Shown here: positions 25,345 through 33,847 of the stretch, piece by piece
Position numbering within the stretch: position 1 is the first letter of the stretch
Layout: every line of letters starts with the position of its first letter
Origin: Ga0077555 sp033764055
Lineage (GTDB): Bacteria; Pseudomonadota; Alphaproteobacteria; Rhizobiales; Hyphomicrobiaceae
Length of the DNA: 64,000 nt
Reading direction: 5' to 3'
NCBI GenBank assembly: GCA_033764055.1
Contig: JANRJI010000133.1
Span: 1 to 64,000 of the forward strand
The notes under the pieces: generated by a model
The model's database searches: none
What the model saw: only the letters and a program-made list of their open reading frames with translations
Told to the model about the DNA's origin: nothing
Translations under genes and position numbers: made by a program

Positions 25345-26538
25345 ATGGATGAGACCGGCGCCGCTGCCACGCTCGAGCGTGTGAAAACGTACCAGGACGC
25401 GCTCGTCGCGGTCCGCCGCGATATCCATGCGCACCCGGAGCTCGGCCTCGAGACGCACCGCACGGCGGACCTCGTGGCTCGGCTCCTCCAGTCGTGGGGT
25501 ATCGAGGTGCACCGGATGGTCAAGGGCGCGGCGGTCGTCGGTGTTCTGCGCAACGGAAATGGCCCGCGCTCGATTGGCCTCCGCGCCGACATGGACGCCT
25601 TGCCGATCAACGAGCAGACGGGGGTCGCCTACAGGAGTACGACATCGGGCGTTCAGCACGCCTGCGGCCACGATGGCCACACCACCATGCTGCTCGGCGC
25701 GGCGCGCTACCTCGCAGAGACGAAGGCCTTCAATGGCACGGTGAACTTCATCTTCCAGCCCGGCGAGGAGGGCATGGGCGGGGCTCTGGCCATGCTCGAC
25801 GAAGGCCTGTTCGACAAGTTCCCGTCGGACGAGATCTACGGGCTGCATAACCGGCCGGGAGCGCCCGTCGGGCAATTCTCCATCACGCCGGGCACCGGGA
25901 TGGCGGGCGGCGGTTTCTTCGATATCACAGTGAAGGGCAAGGGCGCCCACGGGGCTTGGCCCAACAATGCTGTCGATCCCGTGGTCGCTGCCGCACAGAT
26001 CGTCACCGCCTTGCAGACGGTCGTCTCGCGCAACCTCGTTCCGGGGGAGATGGGCGTTCTGAGCGTCACGAGGATCGCCGGCGGCGACGCCTACAACGTC
26101 ATTCCCCAGACGGTGGTGTTGGGCGGCACCATACGTGCCATGAAGCGGACGACTCTCGAGCAGCTGGATGCCGGTCTCAAGCGCATCGTCACAGGAGTGG
26201 CCGAAGGGCTCGGCGCCAGGACGGATATCGACTCCCGCCTGATCTTTGCACCGCTCGTCAACGCCCCCGGGCCGACGCGGACCATCGCGGACACCGCGGC
26301 CGAGCTCGTCGGCGAGGGCAACGTCGATCGCAACAAGCCGCCCGCCTCGGCCTCCGAGGATTTTGCCTTCATGCTCGAGAAGGTGCCTGGCGCCTACATC
26401 AACCTCGGCAATGGTGAGAGCTCGGCGCCGGTCCACAACGACAAATACGACTTCAACGACAACGCCATCCCGTTCGGCGCCGCCATGTTTGCCCGTCTCG
26501 TCGAGCGGACGCTGGTGCCGGACCCAGGACGGGCCTGA
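25345..26538 (+). CDS. M20 family amidohydrolase (hippurate hydrolase-like)
   Basis: A 397-aa metallopeptidase-fold amidohydrolase. The metal ligands of the M20D branch are visible: RADMDALPI near residue 80, HACGHDGHTTMLLG near 107, FQPGEEGMGG near 137, LHNRPGAPVG near 170 and the C-terminal SEDFAFML; the dimerisation domain GKGAHGAWPNNAVDPV is intact. Such enzymes cleave N-acyl amino acids (hippurate, N-acetyl amino acids, indole-3-acetyl conjugates). AAGGAG seven bases upstream of the ATG at 25345 supports the start. It follows the selenoprotein gene after 38 bases, so they are probably co-transcribed; a shared N-substituted amino-acid substrate is conceivable but unproven. Confidence 0.9.
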   Translation: MDETGAAATLERVKTYQDALVAVRRDIHAHPELGLETHRTADLVARLLQSWGIEVHRMVKGAAVVGVLRNGNGPRSIGLRADMDALPINEQTGVAYRSTTSGVQHACGHDGHTTMLLGAARYLAETKAFNGTVNFIFQPGEEGMGGALAMLDEGLFDKFPSDEIYGLHNRPGAPVGQFSITPGTGMAGGGFFDITVKGKGAHGAWPNNAVDPVVAAAQIVTALQTVVSRNLVPGEMGVLSVTRIAGGDAYNVIPQTVVLGGTIRAMKRTTLEQLDAGLKRIVTGVAEGLGARTDIDSRLIFAPLVNAPGPTRTIADTAAELVGEGNVDRNKPPASASEDFAFMLEKVPGAYINLGNGESSAPVHNDKYDFNDNAIPFGAAMFARLVERTLVPDPGRA

Positions 26539-26643
26539 GGCCGAATGCGGGGCGGCCGATAGGCTTGTCAGCTGGCTCGGCCGGCATGCTAGCTTCCACG
26601 GCAGGAAGCCGGCCGACGTCCGTCGGCGCACAGGGAGGCTCCG

Positions 26644-27444
26644 ATGGCCGCAGCGAGTCCGCTTTCCTATACGATCGAGGCCTACAACGTCTCTCACGCC
26701 TCAGAAAACAAGATCCACGACGACACCGTCGCCAAGAAGCTCGGCTTCTCGGGCGGGCTGGTTCCAGGAGTCGAGGTGTTCGCCTACGCGTCGCATGTGC
26801 CGCTGGCGCGCTGGGGCCGTGCTTTTCTCGAGCGCGGCACGATGAGTGCGCGCTTCGGCAAGCCGGTCTACGACGGCAAGCTCGCCACGGTGACGGCGGT
26901 TGAGGCCAGCGACGGTCTTGACCTCACGGTCGAGAGCGAGGGCGTGGTCTGCGCGACCGGTCACGCCGCTCTGCCGGCGGTAGCCGGCCCGGTGCCGTCA
27001 GCAGGCGCATGGGCCGCGCCGCAGCCGCCCGCCGTCCGCCCGCCAGCCGACGAGACGAGCCTCGCCGTCGGCCGTCATCTCGCGACTGCGCCGGCCGTGC
27101 TCACGCGGGAGCGTCACGACGAGTATCTCTCCGACGTGCGTGAGGCCGATCCAATCTACGCCCGTGAAGGGATCGCGCATCCGGGCATATTGCTGCGCCT
27201 GTGCAATTATGCGCTTCGCGAGAACGTTCTGCTCGGGCCGTGGATCCACACAGGATCCGAGATGCGCAATCTCGGTATTGCCAGTGTCGGCGACTCGCTG
27301 TCGGCGCGGGCCCGCGTCGTCGCCAACTACGACAAGAAGGGCCACCGGCTCGTCGACCTCGATTGTCTGCTGCTCGCCGGCAGCCGGCCCGTCGCGCACG
27401 TCATGCACACGGCGATCTACAGGCTGCGGCACTTGGCCGGGTGA
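26644..27444 (+). CDS. MaoC/hotdog-fold acyl dehydratase-like protein
   Basis: A 266-aa protein. The first half (ENKIHDDTVAKKLGFSGGLV, then PGVEVFAYASHV) matches the entry segment of a hotdog-fold MaoC-like domain, and the second half is a second hotdog-like unit with HPGILLRLCNYALREN and GSEMRNLGIASVGDSL. A Pro-rich linker (about residues 118-135) joins them. MaoC proteins hydrate enoyl-CoA esters; here the usual hydratase Asp/His pair is not clear, so it may act as a thioesterase or lack hydratase activity. GGGAGG precedes the ATG at 26644. It lies 105 bases after the amidohydrolase on the same strand and converges on the PKS gene. Confidence 0.65.
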   Translation: MAAASPLSYTIEAYNVSHASENKIHDDTVAKKLGFSGGLVPGVEVFAYASHVPLARWGRAFLERGTMSARFGKPVYDGKLATVTAVEASDGLDLTVESEGVVCATGHAALPAVAGPVPSAGAWAAPQPPAVRPPADETSLAVGRHLATAPAVLTRERHDEYLSDVREADPIYAREGIAHPGILLRLCNYALRENVLLGPWIHTGSEMRNLGIASVGDSLSARARVVANYDKKGHRLVDLDCLLLAGSRPVAHVMHTAIYRLRHLAG

Positions 27445-27522
27445 GCGCGGGAGGGCAGTGATCGGGCGGCGCGATCGGCACTCTGATGCTTGCCGGCTCG
27501 CGCCTCTACCGAGTGGTGTCGG

Positions 27523-30500
27523 CTACTTCGCCGCGATGAGGTGGGGCGGAGCGATCGGCTCCGCCTCGCCCGGGGCGCTCAGGCCGGTCTGCTCGCGCCA
27601 CAGCCGCTCCAGCCGCGCCTCGATCGTCGAGGCGATGTCGTTGACCGAGGGCGGCTCGATGATGGTGGCGTGGTTGCCGTCGATGTCGTGCACCTCGATA
27701 CGCTCGCCGACGTGCTGGTCCCAGCCGAGCGTGGGCCCGGCCATCTGGAACGGGATGCCGCCGCGCACAGCCCGGAACAGCACGACCTCACCGGCGTAAG
27801 GCCGGGTATAGTAGTGCGACTGGGCACGGACGTAAGCGTCGAACACCCGCTCCGAGTTGACCACGAGTTGGTCGACGCTCTCCTTCGAGCCAGCCTGTGG
27901 CTGAAGGCGCCGCGACCACTGCTCGACCGTTTGCTGCAATCCGAGCTTGAGCTGCTCGGCGAGCCGGTCGATGCCCTCGCGATAGGCGAATCGCAGCCAG
28001 TCGGCGATGCTGGCACCATGCGCGTGCGTCGGCGCCAGCGAGTCGATCATGGCCAGCAAGGCGACCTTCTGGCCAGCGGCCTCGATTTGTCGGGCCATCT
28101 CGTAGCCAATGACACCGCCGCCCGAGTAGCCGAGCAGGCAGTAGGGGCCCTCCGGATCGACCTCCTGGATGGCCGCAACGTAGGACATCGCCATGTCCTC
28201 GACCTTCTCCAGCGGCGGCAGGCGCCCGTCGATGCCCTGAGCCTGCAGGCCGTAGACCGGATAGCGCTTGCCGATCTGGTCCGAGAGCGGCTTGATCGAG
28301 ACCACGTTGCCCATGGCCCCATGGATCCAGTAGAGCGGCGGCCGTCCCGGCTCTCCCTTGGCGATACGGACGAGCGGCCGCCAGCGACCGCTGCCGCGTA
28401 GCCTCGGAGGACGGGGAGCCTCCTTTGCCGGCGGGGCGGCAGGGACCGGGACGGCGGGGGCTGCCGCCGCACTGGCCGCCGGCGCAGCGGGCACCGGTGT
28501 CTCGCCGCGGCTCTCATCGATCAGGGCGGCGAGCTCCTTGACCGACGGCGCCTCGAACAGCGTGGCGATGCCGAGGTCCACGCCGAGCTGGCGGCGGATG
28601 GACGCGAACAGACGCACGGCAGCCAGCGAATGTCCGCCGAGGGCCAGGAACTCGTCGTCAGTGCCGACCCGATCCAGCCCGAGCAGGTCGGCGAAAAGGC
28701 CCGCCACGATCTGCTCTGTCGCGGTCATGGCCTCCTCTGCGGCGACCGGCTCGCGATCGCGCTCCTCGCGGCGGACGGGCTTGAGGCGTGCCCGATAGAG
28801 CCCGTCGAGGGCCCCGAGGCTGATCGACGATACGACGAGACGTGGCCCGGGGGCGGCGAGGGCAGCGGCCAGCAGCTCGGGTGCCTCGCTGGCGCGGATG
28901 CCGGCTGCGAGAAGGCGGCCGACGATGCCGCCCGCTTCCGCGAGCTCGGCCGGCAGCGCGAAGCCTTCGCGCGGGATGGCCCGCATCTCGAAGGCATCGA
29001 GAGTCATGACCGGCGCGCCGGTCTCGTCGGCGACGACGACATCGAAGACGGCATTGCGGCTGGGCGCAGCCGACACCAGGTGCGCATCGGCAAGGAGGCG
29101 CTGTGGCATCGCCCCGTGCAGGGTAAGCCTTCCGATGCGTGCGGGGACGTAGAGGCTCCTCGTCCGTTCCTCGAGTGGCAGCAGATGCAACCCGATGGTG
29201 ACCGCCATGTCGGTCAGGGCCGGATGGGCTGGTGCGGTCTCGAGGTCGCCGGCAAACTCGGTGCCGAGCTGCAATGTCGCGCGGGCGCGGTCGCCGGCGA
29301 TCGCGACCGAGCGGATCGACTGCCAGCGCGGACCGAAGTCGACGGCCCCGGCTTGGGCCACGAGCCCGTCGGCCGGCACCTCGGTGCCGGCGTCCCAAGG
29401 CGGCAGAAGCACACCAGTGCCATCGGCGTCGACCACGCGAGCGCGGAAATGAAGTGTCCGCTCCGCATGGGCGTCGAGACTGCTCGAGACGGTGATCGTG
29501 CCGGTCCCGTCGGCAAGGGAGGCCAGCTCCGTCACGACGGTGGGACGCGTTGCGAACGGCACGGCCAGGGGCGCGAGCAGCTCGCCATCCGCGAGCGCCA
29601 GTTTGCGTCCGGGCGCGACGGCGGCGAGGGCTGCCCGGGCGATCTCGATATAGGCCGTGCCCGGCAAGACCGGCGTGGTGCCGACGATGTGCTCGGACAG
29701 TGCCCACAGCCGCGCGGCGTTGTAGCGGGCCTCGAACACTGCCGCGCCGTTTGCAAGATCGACGCGCCGGCCGAGCAGCGGATGGATCTCCGGCGCTGCC
29801 GCCTCTGCGGTTGCGGTGCCAGCACCAGTCCTGACCCGCGTCGCGAGACCGGCATCCCGCCAGATGCCCCAGGCAATGGCGAGACCGTCGGGTCGGCTGA
29901 CCGCCAGCGCATCGAGATAGGCGTTGGCCGCCGTGTAATCGATCTGTCCGGGTGGGCCCGCCAGGGCGCTCGTGGAGGAGAACACCGCGAAGAGCTCGAT
30001 CGCGCCGAGCGGGAGCAACCTGTCGAGGATGCGCCCGCCTTCGACTTTCGGCGCCATGACGGCGCGGGCGCCTTCGAGGGTCTTCGTCGCCAGCGGCGCG
30101 TCGTCCATCGTGCCGGCGGCATGGAAAACGCCGTCGAGGCGGCCGAAGTGGCGGCGGGCGTCCTCGATGACGCGGGCCATCGAAGCCTCGTCCGTCACGT
30201 CGCCGGCGAGCACCAGGGCGCTCTCGCCGAGCCCGGCGACCTCGGCGCGGGTCTCGGCGTCGAGCTGTGCCTCCGGCCGGCGCCCGACAAGCGCGACGCG
30301 CGCACCGTGCACCTCGACCAGATGGCGGGCGAGGAGCCGGCCGATGCCGCCGAGACCACCGGTGACGAGATAGACCCCGCCGCGCTTGACGCGCGTGGCG
30401 GTCGCGTCGGGCGTGCCGGTCGGCACGACGGTCTCGACAAGGCGCCGCCCGTCACGCAGGGCCACGAGTGTATCGCGGCCTGGGTGGAGAGCCTCGTCGG

Positions 30501-33500
30501 CAAGGCGCGAGGCGAGCGTCTCCGCCTGCGCGGCTTCTCGCGCAATATCGACAAGCGTGGCGGTCGCCCCCGGCGTCTCTCGCGGCCACACCCTGACAGG
30601 ACCGAGCAGGGTGGCATTGAGGGGGCTCGAGGGACGCTCCTCGTCGATCGCCGCGACGCCGTGGGTCACGACGACGAGGCGCTGCAGGTCGTCCCAGCCG
30701 GCATGGGTCGTCGCTTGCAGAAGATGCAGCAAGCCGTCGAACGTGCGGGCCCGGTCGCTGCCGTCTCCGGATAGCGACCAGAGGTGCACCACGCCATCGA
30801 TGCGAGCCTTACGCGCGTCGAGCGCAGCGACGAGGCCACGATAATGGTCGCCGTTCGCCGGGTCGATCGACAGCGGTCCTTCGCCATCGACCGCCAGCGC
30901 GCTGCCGGCGGTCACGACGATCGCAGTGCATTTGCGCGCTGTCAGCTCCGCTGCGAGCGCCGAGGCGAGGGGCGAGCCGTCAGTGAGGACGAGCCATGTG
31001 CCGGGCTTGGCGGGAGATGCGCCGAGGTCGAGCGATATCGGCTGCATTGCCGGCTCGAGGAACCAGTCGGCGCGTCGGGCAAGGCGCTGGACGGCCGTTT
31101 CGTCGCGACTCCGGACGGACGTCGGCGTGACGGCGCGCTGATCGGCGGCATTCCACGCCGGTGCGTCGATCCAATGGCGCTGGCGCTCGAAGGCATAGGT
31201 CGGAAGCGGCATGCGGCGATGGGGGCCCGGTCCCCGAAGCTGGGCGAGGTCCACTGTCGTGCCATTCGCCCAGAGAGCGCCGGCTGCGACGGCCAGAACC
31301 GCGAGATCGTCGTCCGCCTCGATCACCGAGCGCGTCGAGGAGATGATGGCGCGCGGCTTCTCCTTGCCTTCGGCTAGGCGAGCGAGCGCTGAGAGGCCCT
31401 GACCCGATCCCACCTCGAGCAGCACGCGGCCCGGCTTGGCCAGTACCGTCGCGAGGCCGTCGCCGAATCGGACCGTTTCGCGGAGGTGGCGCACCCAGTG
31501 CTCGGGCGTCGCAATGGCAGAGGGATCGGCCCAATCGCCGGTGAGGCTCGAGATCATCGGCAGGCGCGGCGGCGACAGGAGGATCGATGCGAGGCGCGTC
31601 CGGAAGCGCTCGAGGAATGGGTCGAGCATGCGCGAATGGGCGGCGACGCCGATCCGCACCCGCGAATTGTCGATCCCGGCAGCATCCAGGCGCACCTTCA
31701 GCGCCTCGATGCAGGCGATCGTTCCCGAGACGACACCGAGGCCGGGTCCGTTGAGGACGGCGACATCGAGGTCGCTGCCGGCATGGCGGCGTAGCTCGGC
31801 CTCGTCGATCTGGACCGAGAGCATGGCGCCGGGGGGCAAGGCGGCGAAGATCTCTCCGCGCATGGCGACGAGGCCGATCGCGTCCTCGAGACTCATGACG
31901 CCGGCGACGACGGCGGCCGCGTAGTCGCCCGCGCTGTGGCCGAGCACGGCCGCCGGCGCGACGCCCAGGCTTTCCCACGTGCGCGCGAGCGCATAGCTGA
32001 CCGTGAAGACGGCGAGGATGGAGAGCAGCGGATGCTCGAGCTTCTCGCCTGCACCGGGGGCGTCGGCCTCCTTGCCGAAGAGCAGCCCGCCGAGACTGGT
32101 TGCGTCGGGGGGCAGCAGGGCGAGGCACCGGTCGGCTGCGGACCGGAATGCCGGGATGGCGTGGTAGAGGCCGCGTGCGGCACCCGGATACTGCGCGCCC
32201 CCGCCGGGAAACATGAAGACGACGGTGGGGGCTATACCCTGTGCCGTCCCCCTGGCCGCGCGACGCGGGCCGCGTCCGGCCAGCGCGTCGACCAGGCAGG
32301 CCTTGCTCCGGGTTGCCACGGCGAGGCGGTGGGGAAAGGCCTCCCGGCCGATCTGCGTGGTGTAGGCCGCGTCGGCCAGAGAGAACGGCCGGTGGTCGTT
32401 GGCGAGGAAGTCCTGCCACTTGCCAACGAGCCCATCGAGGGCTGCCGGCGTCTTGGCGGACAGGGTCACCAGGACGAAGTCGTCGGCCGTATCGGCTGTC
32501 CGAGAGGCCGGCGCCGTGACCGGCGGCTCCTCGATGACAATGTGCGCGTTCGTGCCGCCTACGCCGAGGGAGTTGACGGCGGCGCGGCGCGGGCGGGCGG
32601 TTCGCGTCCAGGCGCGGGCCGTGGCGGCGACGGCGAACGGACTCATTGCGAAATCGAAACGGCTGTTGGGTCGCTTGAAGTTGAGCGAGGCGGGAATCGA
32701 GCCGTGCTCCATCCCGAGCACGACCTTGATCAGCGATGCAGCGCCCGCCGCCGTATCGAGGTGACCGATGTTGGTTTTCACCGAGCCGATGCCGATCGAT
32801 CCGGCGGTCGCTCCAGCGCCATAGACTTGCGACAGCGCCGTGAGCTCGATCGGGTCGCCGATGACGGTGCCGGTGCCATGCGCCTCGATGTAGTCGATGC
32901 TCGCCGCAGGCACGCCGGCGATGGCCACCGCCTCGGCTGCGGCGCGGGCCTGGCCGTCGACCGAGGGTGCGAGGTAGCCCGCTTTGCCCGCGCCATCGTT
33001 GTTGACGGCGGTGCCGAGGATGACGGCGCGGATGGCGTCGCCATCGGCGAGGGCATCCTCGAGCCTGCGCAGCACAAGGACGGCCGCGCCGCTGCCGAAG
33101 ATGGTGCCCTTGGCGTCGTCATCGAACGCGGCGCAGTGCCCGGTCGGCGACAGGATCTCGCCCTCTGCCGCGATGTAGCCTTGGGCGTGCGGCAGCTCGA
33201 TCGAGACGCCGCCGGCCAATGCCATGTCGCACTCGCCTGCCAACAGGCTCTGGCAGGCCATGTGCACGGCGACGAGTGAGGTCGAGCACGCCGTCTGCAC
33301 GCCGATCGACGGACCCTTGAGGTCGAGCAGGTAGGAGACCCGCGTGGTCAGGAAATCCTTGTCGTTGCCCGTATGGCGCAGCAGGAACAATCCGACGGAC
33401 TCCCGCAGCTTCCTGTTCGGCAACAGGTGCTCGGCCATGTAGGCCTGCATGCCGCAGCCGCCGAACACGCCGATGGCCCCTTCGAAGGTGCGTGGCACAT

Positions 33501-33831
33501 GGCCAGCATCCTCCAGGGCTTCCCAGCAGCACTCGAGGAAATGTCGGTGCTGCGGGTCGAGGATCGCGGCCTCGCGCGGCGAGAAGCCGAAGAAGCCCGC
33601 GTCGAACATCTCCATGTCGGGCAGCACCATGGCCGCCTTGACGTAGTTCGCAAGCCGAAGATCGTCGGGGTTGGCGCCTGCCGCGATCAGCTCGTCGTCT
33701 CCGAGCCACGTCGTCGCCTCCCGGCCGTCGGCCAGGAGGCGCCAGAGCTCACGCGTGGTGCGTGCTGCCGGAAATCGGCCGGCCATGCCGACGATCGCAA
33801 CGGCGCCAGCAGGGACCGCAGTCTCACTCAC
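27523..33831 (-). CDS. type I polyketide synthase, KS-AT-KR-DH-ACP-TE
   Basis: A 2102-aa modular PKS. In order: ketosynthase with catalytic Cys in QTACSTSLVAVH (near residue 180) and both His motifs (EAHGTGT, NIGHLD); acyltransferase with GHSAGD (near 629) and AAHSRMLDP, suggesting malonyl rather than methylmalonyl; ketoreductase with TGGLGGIG (near 1159), a Ser/Tyr/Asn triad (SSTSA, DYTAANA) and an MDD motif of B-type KRs; dehydratase with HIVGTTPVLPG (near 1380) and a late HPALTDMA; ACP with LGGHSL (Ser near 1731); and thioesterase with GYSGGG (near 1903). All active sites look intact. It would extend the NRPS-bound intermediate once, reduce and dehydrate it, and release it as an acid or lactone. 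The GTG at 33831, with GGAGAG upstream, lies 17 bases after the NRPS stop. No docking domain is apparent. Confidence 0.92.
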   Translation of the reverse strand: MSETAVPAGAVAIVGMAGRFPAARTTRELWRLLADGREATTWLGDDELIAAGANPDDLRLANYVKAAMVLPDMEMFDAGFFGFSPREAAILDPQHRHFLECCWEALEDAGHVPRTFEGAIGVFGGCGMQAYMAEHLLPNRKLRESVGLFLLRHTGNDKDFLTTRVSYLLDLKGPSIGVQTACSTSLVAVHMACQSLLAGECDMALAGGVSIELPHAQGYIAAEGEILSPTGHCAAFDDDAKGTIFGSGAAVLVLRRLEDALADGDAIRAVILGTAVNNDGAGKAGYLAPSVDGQARAAAEAVAIAGVPAASIDYIEAHGTGTVIGDPIELTALSQVYGAGATAGSIGIGSVKTNIGHLDTAAGAASLIKVVLGMEHGSIPASLNFKRPNSRFDFAMSPFAVAATARAWTRTARPRRAAVNSLGVGGTNAHIVIEEPPVTAPASRTADTADDFVLVTLSAKTPAALDGLVGKWQDFLANDHRPFSLADAAYTTQIGREAFPHRLAVATRSKACLVDALAGRGPRRAARGTAQGIAPTVVFMFPGGGAQYPGAARGLYHAIPAFRSAADRCLALLPPDATSLGGLLFGKEADAPGAGEKLEHPLLSILAVFTVSYALARTWESLGVAPAAVLGHSAGDYAAAVVAGVMSLEDAIGLVAMRGEIFAALPPGAMLSVQIDEAELRRHAGSDLDVAVLNGPGLGVVSGTIACIEALKVRLDAAGIDNSRVRIGVAAHSRMLDPFLERFRTRLASILLSPPRLPMISSLTGDWADPSAIATPEHWVRHLRETVRFGDGLATVLAKPGRVLLEVGSGQGLSALARLAEGKEKPRAIISSTRSVIEADDDLAVLAVAAGALWANGTTVDLAQLRGPGPHRRMPLPTYAFERQRHWIDAPAWNAADQRAVTPTSVRSRDETAVQRLARRADWFLEPAMQPISLDLGASPAKPGTWLVLTDGSPLASALAAELTARKCTAIVVTAGSALAVDGEGPLSIDPANGDHYRGLVAALDARKARIDGVVHLWSLSGDGSDRARTFDGLLHLLQATTHAGWDDLQRLVVVTHGVAAIDEERPSSPLNATLLGPVRVWPRETPGATATLVDIAREAAQAETLASRLADEALHPGRDTLVALRDGRRLVETVVPTGTPDATATRVKRGGVYLVTGGLGGIGRLLARHLVEVHGARVALVGRRPEAQLDAETRAEVAGLGESALVLAGDVTDEASMARVIEDARRHFGRLDGVFHAAGTMDDAPLATKTLEGARAVMAPKVEGGRILDRLLPLGAIELFAVFSSTSALAGPPGQIDYTAANAYLDALAVSRPDGLAIAWGIWRDAGLATRVRTGAGTATAEAAAPEIHPLLGRRVDLANGAAVFEARYNAARLWALSEHIVGTTPVLPGTAYIEIARAALAAVAPGRKLALADGELLAPLAVPFATRPTVVTELASLADGTGTITVSSSLDAHAERTLHFRARVVDADGTGVLLPPWDAGTEVPADGLVAQAGAVDFGPRWQSIRSVAIAGDRARATLQLGTEFAGDLETAPAHPALTDMAVTIGLHLLPLEERTRSLYVPARIGRLTLHGAMPQRLLADAHLVSAAPSRNAVFDVVVADETGAPVMTLDAFEMRAIPREGFALPAELAEAGGIVGRLLAAGIRASEAPELLAAALAAPGPRLVVSSISLGALDGLYRARLKPVRREERDREPVAAEEAMTATEQIVAGLFADLLGLDRVGTDDEFLALGGHSLAAVRLFASIRRQLGVDLGIATLFEAPSVKELAALIDESRGETPVPAAPAASAAAAPAVPVPAAPPAKEAPRPPRLRGSGRWRPLVRIAKGEPGRPPLYWIHGAMGNVVSIKPLSDQIGKRYPVYGLQAQGIDGRLPPLEKVEDMAMSYVAAIQEVDPEGPYCLLGYSGGGVIGYEMARQIEAAGQKVALLAMIDSLAPTHAHGASIADWLRFAYREGIDRLAEQLKLGLQQTVEQWSRRLQPQAGSKESVDQLVVNSERVFDAYVRAQSHYYTRPYAGEVVLFRAVRGGIPFQMAGPTLGWDQHVGERIEVHDIDGNHATIIEPPSVNDIASTIEARLERLWREQTGLSAPGEAEPIAPPHLIAAK

Positions 33832-33847
33832 GGAAGCTCTCCATCGA

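Noticed and set aside
22067..25345. A 1092-codon open frame on the minus strand across phnC, phnD, phnE and the selenoprotein gene
   Set aside because: It is an antisense frame kept open by high GC. Its translation is Arg/His/Asp-rich and lacks any family motif, while the plus strand holds well-known proteins.
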